DNA from: Fomitopsis serialis
Lineage: Eukaryota > Basidiomycota > Agaricomycetes > Polyporales > Fomitopsidaceae
Assembly (NCBI RefSeq): GCF_022376445.1
Contig: NW_025955354.1
Location: 1 to 36,077, forward strand
Direction of reading: 5' to 3'
Length of the DNA: 36,077 nt
Position numbers and translations under genes: made by a program. Position 1 is the first letter of the stretch. Each line of letters opens with the position of its first letter. Positions 29,312 through 36,077 of this stretch are shown one piece after another. Below the pieces are notes generated by a model. That model saw only the letters and a program-made list of their open reading frames with translations, was not told where the DNA came from and made no database searches.

Positions 29312-30279
29312 ATGTCTCCTCCAGAGAAGAAACCCAAGACGGGCGGATACAAGCTCTACTACGTACGAGGCCTACGAAGTGCCCCACGCCTGTACTGACC
29401 TCACGCACAGTGGGGCGGGATTCCAGGGCGCGGTGAGTACATCCGGCTCGCGTTCGAGTACGCGGGCGAGCCCTACAGCGAGAACAACGCCCCGAAGACG
29501 CTCCTCCCCACAATCACCGACCCCGCCAAGGTCGGCCACCCGCCGCACTTTGCGCCGCCCGTGCTCGAGCTCCCCTCGGGCCGCTATCTCTCGCAGACGC
29601 CCGCGATCCTCAACTACCTCGCGCCAAAATTCAAGCTGGCGGGAGAGAAAGGGAGCAGGGTCGCGGACGCGGGCTTGAGCGAGGAGGAGAGGGAGCAGGC
29701 GGAGGAAGAGAGGGCCGTGGTGAACCAGCTCACGCTGACGGCGCTGGACTTGAGCAACGAGGTGCGTTGCGCGCTGTGCGCGATGGATCTCAAGCTGATG
29801 ATGGGCAGGCGCACGACGTGCACCACCCTCTCGCAGGCTCAAAGTACTACGAGGAGCAGAAGGACGCAGCGTTCGTGCGTGCGGAGGACTTCCGCAAACT
29901 CAGGATCCCCAAGTTCCTGGCGCACTTCCAGAGCGTGCTCGCGAGCAACCCCGCCACGGACGCGGGCGCGAAGACGTACCTCGTCGGCAAGCAGACCACC
30001 ACCGCGGACCTCGTGCTCTTCCACGTACGTCTGCCCTCCTCCCTCCAATGCTGGTGCTGACGTTTGATGCGCGCCGTGCAGGTCCTCGACGGACTGTTGT
30101 TCGCGTTCCCGAAGCGGATGGACGCGGTGAAGGAGGGCGGCGAGTACGCGGACGTGTTCGCGCTGTATGAGCGCGTGAAGGGCGAGAAGGGCATCAAGGA
30201 GTACATCGCGAGCGGGCGCAGGCAGCCGTTCAGCATGGGCCTGTACAGGCACTATGAGGAGCTGGATTCAGACCAGTAA
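29312..30279 (+). CDS. Glutathione S-transferase
   Basis: Four phase-0 exons (29312-29362, 29411-29761, 29809-30024, 30082-30279) give 271 residues. The N-terminal thioredoxin-like domain reads YKLYYWGGIPGRGEYIRLAF, with the early tyrosine and glycine region expected at the glutathione site and the cis-proline/SQTPAI motif (RYLSQTPAILNYLAPKF). The C-terminal all-helical domain follows (AHDVHHPLAGSKYYEEQ, then TYLVGKQTTTADLVLFHVLD with the conserved N-capping-box region). It ends EELDSDQ. Exon 2 contains an extra charged stretch (LSEEEREQAEEERA). Role of the family: conjugation of glutathione to electrophiles in the cytosol; class is close to the sigma/mu-like fungal GSTs, substrate unknown. 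ATG 29312 opens a short lysine-rich leader before the first beta strand. Confidence 0.9.
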
Positions 30280-30691
30280 GTAGCAAAGGGCAAGGCCGTT
30301 GAGCAGGTTTATACGCGGACGTAGCTTGGATGAGCAATGTATAATAGACAAACAATTTGGTCCAGTGCACGAAGTATCTCTGGTCGCCACGACGTTTGAC
30401 GGCGGCCGCTCCGACTCTGCCGTCGTCTCCAAGCCGTCCGAGTACACTCACATCCTTCCCTTCCGTGCCCAGCATGTCTCCTCTTCTGAGTGCTGATGGT
30501 GAGACATAGAGGCCATGGGTGTTCTGTGGACACAAAGGGATGATGGACGGAGGCAAGACATGACCGGCGCTACGGGCAGTACATGGACTTGCGGTTAACC
30601 ATGACCGTACTAATTGGAAACCCCTCCTCTTCCTCAACCTTACCACCGCCAGTACATGCCATAGATGAGTCAACGTACGTGATGACAGTAC
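30280..30691. other. Intergenic, GST to flavin oxidoreductase
   Basis: About 410 bases. An ATTGG (reverse CCAAT) word at about 30613 and a C/T-rich run after it (CCCCTCCTCTTCCTC) are plausible promoter parts of the oxidoreductase gene. No exon or RNA gene recognised. Confidence 0.4.
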
Positions 30692-32619
30692 ATGAGCTTG
30701 CACAGAGCATCTCAGTCAAGTACATTCGCAGAGACCAACGGCTCGACCAGCCGTGACGAGGACCTCAGTCCGTCCGAGTCCTGGCGCGAAGATGCCAGCA
30801 AATTATTCACCGCTGTCCAGCTTCCTAGCGGCCGCTCCATCCCCAACCGGCTTGTCAAGGTAGGTTCTCCACAAACCTACGCCATGCATCCAATAACGCA
30901 CTATTCCCGCGCAGGTAGCGATGTACGAGCACATGAGCGCGCTCTTCGGCGGGTCCCCGAACGACGCGCACCTCAAGCTATACGCCCGCTGGGCCGAAGG
31001 TGGGTGGGGTATGGTCTGCACGGGAAACGTGCAGGTGTGTGAGGACCACCTCAGCCTCGGACGCGACGTGATCGTCCCGGCGCGTCTCACCCCGGAGACG
31101 ATAGAGCCCTTCACGCGCCTCGCGAGGGCGATACATTACGGGAGTGCAGAGGGCGCGGAGGGAAATGGAGAGAAGAGGACAGTGGCGGTTTTGCAACTGT
31201 CGCATCCTGGGAGGCAGTCGACGAACATCATTGGGGGCCGCTGGCCGTTTGCGCCTCCAGTGGCTCCGAGTGCGGTCCCGGTTGGGCGGAGGACGGCGGA
31301 CGGAGATGGGTCCGCGTCGGCGCTGCTGTCTCGCTTGGTGCACACCGTTTTCTTCCAGACGCCTCGCCCAATGAGTTTGTCGGATATCAGCGACGTTGTG
31401 GAGAGCTTTGTGAGGGGCGCGGAACTCGCGGTAGCCAGTGGTTTCGATGGAGTGCAGCTGCACGCCGCGCATGGATGTGAGTTGTTGACCGCGTTGAGCC
31501 ATGGTTCAGTAATATTGATGAGATGCAGATCTTATTTCGCAATTCATGTCTCCCAAGGTACGTTACTCAGGTCGCAGATATTATTTGCAGAGGTACGGTT
31601 GACTCATACCTGACGCGTACTCAGACGAACCGGCGTATCGACGAATACGGCGCTCCGGAGAATGCATTACGCTTTTTGCACGACATTGTATCTGCTATCA
31701 GGGATAATGACAAGATCCCCGATGAGTTCATCCTCGGCATCAAGCTAAACGCAGCGGACTATGTCGATCACGGGGGCTCCGACCGAGCGCCGCCAGTCGA
31801 CTCAAATCACAACGAAGAGAATCAAGCCCTCGAGCACGTACGCCAGATCGCGGAGTGGGAAATGCTCGATTTCATGGAAGTGAGCGGAGGCGACTACGAG
31901 GATCCCGGTACGTTGCGCTGTTCGATATCGAGTGTTCACTCGTTCACCTCTCGTCATACCTAGCCTTCATGACCAAAACGACGTCACCCAGACAGGCATA
32001 TTTTACAGAGTTCGCGCACGAAGTCAAACAGATGATCGCCTCCCAATTCCCCAAGCCACCTCTAATCCTCCTCACGGGTGGTCTGCGCACGCTGCCTCTG
32101 ATGTCGTCCGTCTTGAAGCACGGCCACGCGGACCTGCTCGGCATCGGCAGGCTGTCGGTCTTGTGCCCCGACTTGCCGCGCACCCTCGAAGCGGCCATGA
32201 CGGGGGACCTCACGACCGATCGCTTCCCCATGGAGCCCTTGCCTGAACCTGACCTCGAATCGCCGGTGGTAGCACCGTCTCGCCGAAGTTCGTTACAACA
32301 CGCACGAGCTCTCTTCTTCCATATCCTAGCATATATGCTCGCCCGATCCTGGGCCCTCCTCCCCGTCCGGCTCCCGCCGCTTGTCGGCGCAGGGACGGCA
32401 ATGGCATGGTACATGGTCACGATGCGGCGCGTCGCAGCGCAGGAACCGGTGGACTACAGCGTCGGCGGGGTCGAGGCGGTGCTGAGGATGTGGCTGTGGC
32501 TCGCACCGGATTCGCGAGGGTGTAGGGGGTTGGTGGACGGTGTGCTGGAGTCATGGTGGGGGATGGGCGTAGTAGGTGTGCTCCTGGGCTTCGTCCTGGG
32601 GATCGGGTTGCCGATATGA
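30692..32619 (+). CDS. NADH:flavin oxidoreductase (old yellow enzyme family) with hydrophobic tail
   Basis: Five exons (30692-30859, 30915-31476, 31529-31557, 31625-31907, 31964-32619) give 565 residues. The FMN-binding TIM barrel shows LPSGRSIPNRLVK, then VAMYEHMSA, GMVCTGNVQV, LQLSHPGRQS, FDGVQLHAAHGYLISQFMSP (split over the 29-nt exon 3), EVSGGDYEDPAF, and LLTGGLRTLPLMSSVL with DLLGIGRLSVLCPDLP, the phosphate-binding end. Beyond the usual barrel end (~380 residues) is a ~150-residue extension with hydrophobic stretches (ALFFHILAYMLARSWALLP; MGVVGVLLGFVLGIGLPI as the very C-terminus), which suggests membrane anchoring. Family role: FMN-dependent reduction of activated double bonds with NAD(P)H; real substrate unknown. 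The exon 5 acceptor at 31963 (TAG) is chosen because it preserves frame and the AFMTKTT passage. Confidence 0.88.
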
Positions 32620-33331
32620 GGATGATCCTGGTCGTGGTAATGTCGGTGTGATGGCACACCGGATGAGGGGCGTGTGATGCGGTTGTGCTGGGCCAATGTC
32701 ACGGCGGTTATGTCTCCGACCGCGAGGGGGAGGTCAAGGAGGGTCAAGGTCACGTCTAGACATGCGATAGCCCACTCTGCCATCGATGTCCCTTTCTTTC
32801 TAGCCGGGAGCAAACTCTGAACTAACTCTGAACTTCCTCGTGACTATTATCGCCCTCTGCGCTGTCCACGCGGCCCCGCTGTACGTGATGGGGTGCGCTA
32901 CTGCCGCATGCAAGGCAATATGGTTCGGTGAGCAATACATTCGAGATACCATCGCACTCATAATTGCTAATGTACAGCTCAGAAAGGTTGGCACCATTGC
33001 TGTGAGACCAAGTTAGAAAGCCCTGAGTACAAAACGTATGCTTTATGGTGGATTCCGCGGTCACATCAGTGACACGGCTCCAACTCATCAGTATCCGCAC
33101 CAGTCGAGATCAGAGAACCTATGTAACTATCTTTTCGTGGAAAGATCCGTCGAACCTCACGTATGTAAGGCTGAGACCCAACCTTTACCCAACCAGTCGT
33201 CCTGCGCTCCATAGCCGCTTGGCTTCAACCTGCCCCGTAGGAGGTCGTCTGCAACCTACAACAAGGTTGGTGAACTGTCTGTCTCGAACTCTGGTACCAT
33301 GGTCATGCATACTCATGGATGAACCAGCGTA
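32620..33331. other. Intergenic, oxidoreductase to F-box gene
   Basis: About 710 bases. The minus strand has short open stretches (near 32840-33100, reading GANLSELYISNYECDGIS, and near 32680-32810) that vaguely resemble leucine-rich repeat passages of F-box proteins, but no full exon chain can be built. The promoter of the F-box gene should lie in the right half. Confidence 0.35.
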
Positions 33332-34952
33332 ATGCCGCCGGATATACCGGCGGATCTCGTGTACAACATCCTGGATTACCTGTGGAGCGACCCATGGACG
33401 CTGTTCAACTGTGCCTTGACATGTCGAACGTGGAGAGACGCCAGTCGACGGCTCTTGAAACGAGGACAAGGCCTCAGCATCAACAACTTCGAGAACCTCG
33501 ACCGCATCTCGCGACTGCTCAACTCGAAGAAGACGCGACACTTCTATCGAGACTTGCGGCAGCTCTACATTACGGACGACAGGGAGAAGCCGTTCATGCA
33601 CGTCCTCTCTCTCCGCCTCCCGGGAGCGCTTCTACCCAACGTGCGGCTCCTCAGGCTCGAGCAAATTGACTGGACGAGCCGCCGGCCGCACTCCAGCACG
33701 TTCGCTCTGACGACCGCGTTCACATCTGTCGTCGATCTCAGCATCACGGGGAGCCGGTTTGGCAGCTCCGCAGACATTCGACAATTCATATCTGCCTTCC
33801 GAGAACTGAAAACATTGGAGCTGGCCAACGTCAGTGTGTTGTCCTCTGCGGCGGGGCCAAGATACCTTGATCTACCCAGGTCTGCGCGTTCTCCAGTGAA
33901 GTGGCTGCGCTTGGAGGTCTTGCGCCTCGATGCTTTGCCTCAAGGAGGCACTCTCGTCGGACACCCCATGTTCCTCAACCCCATCCTCGATCTCTGCTCG
34001 AACTTCACGTTGTTGGTGATGCTTCACATCCGGAAGTGCACCTTCAGGAGCTTCGACGATTTGAGGCACTTCGTATCCTGCTTTCCCCAACTCGGTCAGC
34101 TGAAGATGTTCGACATCGTTTGGGATATTGCCAGTCCTCGACGTTCGACGCTTCCTTCGATCCTGAGCGAAGGTCCCGAACTACCGAGGTTGCACACTTT
34201 CGTTGCGAAGGTTGCTTCATCTGTCCAGGGCGATCGGCTGCTTGACTGGCTCGTTGCGAGTCTTCCCAATCGCAGTCTGGAGTCACTTGATGTCAATCTG
34301 TGCAGCACGCCTCTTGTGGGTCGCACCTTGCGGGCCGTGGGCGGTGGTTTACAAAGACTCGTATTACACACTGTTGCATCAAAGGGTGAGTGTCTTCTTA
34401 CCTTGCCAGATGACTCGCTGACGTTGCCCTGGTAAAGAGGGCATGGCTACGCAGACTTTGTACAACTACTTGGGCAAAGCGGATGGCCTACGGATCCGAA
34501 TCTGCGTACAACAGGATACGCCCACTCTGCGACTTTCGCGCCTTGCACTGCTACGGGCTCTCGCGGAGTGCGATACCATCGACGGCGACATGCGCCGCGT
34601 TGATTTGCACATCATTACGGAGTCACAGAAATACCTCACCGACGATATCCTAGCCTCGGATGCGAGTTCGCGCAGAAAGACAGCCAAGGACATCACTTCC
34701 CGCCCAGTATTTGCCTCTCTCGAGCGGGTCACCGTGAATGTAGAGCGCTACCCTTCCCAAACTGGGACACAGAGGCTGTCGACCTTACGGGAGGCAAGAG
34801 ACGAGATTTGTGGCCTACTCTCGGACTGGGACACTCGTGGTATTCTTGTCTTCTCGTATCCATCGTGGTACTCAGAAAACGGACATACGGTTGGAGGTTC
34901 CGTAGATGCGGAAGAGGACATCGAGGACTGGGCTGTTTGGGGAGACACCTGA
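33332..34952 (+). CDS. F-box protein
   Basis: Two exons (33332-34385 and 34438-34952, 52-nt phase-1 intron) give 522 residues. The N-terminal ~45 residues form an F-box (IPADLVYNILDYLWSDPWTL followed by FNCALTCRTWRDASRRLL), which in this family binds Skp1 in an SCF ubiquitin ligase. The rest has loose leucine-rich passages (LPNVRLLRLEQIDW, FRELKTLELANVSV, LLVMLHIRKCTFRSFDDLRH) typical of the many basidiomycete F-box/LRR-like proteins that choose substrates; target unknown. Exon 2 continues MATQTLYNYLGKADGLRIRI and ends in an acidic tail (EDIEDWAVWGDT). ATG 33332 is chosen because the F-box begins a few residues later. The gene is convergent with the Kelch gene, 141 bases apart. Confidence 0.85.
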
Positions 34953-35093
34953 GGATCAAATATGATGCACGGAAGACGGTGGTGAAGTGTACTAAGTATG
35001 GGTTGATGGACTTAGAAGGCACGACGAATGTACAACATAAAGCCTTGTATCGCATCGAGTTTTGGAGATAACGGACGTATTCTTGGTCTGAGG

Positions 35094-36077
35094 TTACCGC
35101 CGATTCCGACTTTGACCACTGGAACCGGCTGGCCCAGCTGCGGCGCCGTTTCGCATGTCTTCTTCGTCTAAGCCAGCCTCTGCGAGGATCTTTTCCACCT
35201 CCTTGAGTATAGGTTCGTATGCAGCTAGGGGTAATGAGATCAACAACCGAGCAGATTCCAAGGGGGCATGACTCACCGTATCGCTCCTCGGCCAGCGTAA
35301 ATCCAACTCTGCGGAGTTGCTTGCCGCGGTTATCAGCGCTGCTCCATATGCTTTCTGTGCCCAGTAGTCGCCTATGCCGAACGTGTTAGGGCAAGTAAAA
35401 TGAGTTTATTTGTACTTACGCGAACGAGCGTAGAACATCGTCAGTGTTTCGCCCGGAAGCGGGGTGCTTATAACGTCTTCCGCTGACCGTGTGTTATCCT
35501 TCGCCACACCCATGAATTCAGTCGCTTTCGAACGCAAGGCATCCTATCCTCATGTTAGCCCCAAGACGGGATGTTGTGACGCCGTACGCACCTTTTCTTC
35601 CTGTGTCAGCTTCGCCGTTTTCTCTACGATGTCTGCGTCCGGCTCCTTCTCCATCTTCTGTGTTTCCTCGATGGGTTCGTCTACGTCCACAACTGTTTGC
35701 TCATCGTCATCGTCGCCGTCGCCGTCGTCGTCATCGTCGCCATCGCTCTCGTCATCGTCCTCATCACTGCTCTCGTCGTCACCATCTGTGGCAATGGTGA
35801 CGTCGCTGCGCTTCAAGCAAGTGTAGCGGTCGAGCTTGTCTAGCTGCAGAGAATGGAAATCATCCAGAGTATACTCCCGGGACCCTCGCTCGAAGATACC
35901 ACCATAACTATGGTAACCGTTAGCGAACGTACATGTAGCATGAGTCATATGCAGCGTACATGTACAGCGTGTTGCGTTGAACCGCGAGCATCGCATTATA
36001 CCGAGGCATCGGTCTTGAGAGTTCTGGGTCATCTGGATCCACGTCATCTTCGGCGGGCAAAGTGCGGTTCTTAGGTG
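35094..36077 (-). CDS. Kelch-repeat protein (KLHDC4/Kel3-like), 3' part, with apparent frameshift
   Basis: Partial at the right edge. Minus-strand exons: 35960-36077, 35592-35907, 35420-35543, 35277-35371, 35094-35224. It opens inside a Kelch region (MPRYNAMLAVQRNTLYIYGG, then IFERGSREYTLDDFHSLQLD), followed by a long acidic run of D/E residues, then the conserved C-terminal part (EFMGVAKDNT, MFYARSRDYWAQKAYG). The expected continuation NRGKQLRRVGFTLAEERYAAY is present but one frame off within exon 35277-35371: a single base seems missing near 35344, after TATGG. Read as given, the last ~70 residues are replaced and translation ends early in the final exon. The final exon otherwise encodes EPILKEVEKILAEAGLDEED. 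Family role: poorly defined cytoplasmic/nucleolar beta-propeller protein. Either the allele is damaged or the base is a sequence error. Confidence 0.82.
35690..35795. repeat. GAC/GAT-rich low-complexity tract coding an acidic run
   Basis: On the minus strand this codes about 35 residues that are almost only aspartate, glutamate, serine and glycine. It lies between the Kelch repeats and the conserved C-terminal segment of the Kel3-like gene and has the trinucleotide character of an expanded repeat (CGT/CGC and CATCGT units on the plus strand). Confidence 0.75.

Overview
The window is nuclear DNA of a filamentous fungus, most likely a mushroom-forming basidiomycete (Agaricomycetes). The GC-rich genes are packed closely on both strands and cut by many 48-66 nt introns with GTRNGY donors and CTNAC-like branch sites. 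Products such as HEM14, ERG2, an ERV25-type p24 protein, an SR-matrix PWI protein and F-box/Kelch proteins are eukaryotic. All gene models were spliced by hand from the sequence; exon phases agree unless stated otherwise.

Left part (1-9.9 kb): a p24 cargo receptor (ERV25), a divergent SET-domain protein, a mandelate-racemase-type galactonate dehydratase (minus strand, nine exons, one apparent GC-AG intron), an SRRM1-like splicing coactivator with PWI and RS domains (minus), and a SET-domain gene that is the first of two near-identical copies.

Centre (10-22.3 kb): a gene-poor, stop-rich tract. It holds the second SET copy inside a ~2.05 kb segmental duplication, a stranded short-chain dehydrogenase fragment, a degenerate family of short spaced repeats, a visibly AT-richer island and one candidate mini-gene. 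No transposase, reverse transcriptase or LTR was recognised.

Right part (22.3-36.1 kb): a single-pass membrane protein of unknown function; HEM14 and ERG2 arranged head to head around a shared 326 bp promoter with three ACGCGT boxes exactly 31 bp apart; a glutathione S-transferase; an old-yellow-enzyme-type flavin oxidoreductase with a hydrophobic C-terminal tail; an F-box protein; and the 3' part of a Kelch-repeat gene (minus) that runs off the right edge and carries an apparent 1-nt frameshift.

Functional links are loose, as expected of a eukaryotic locus. The clearest is HEM14/ERG2, because ergosterol synthesis uses heme-dependent P450 steps and the two genes share a promoter. The three SET genes form a local paralogue cluster whose two recent copies differ by a pair of mutually compensating indels. 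These, the promoter boxes and the spaced repeats are the observations most worth checking.
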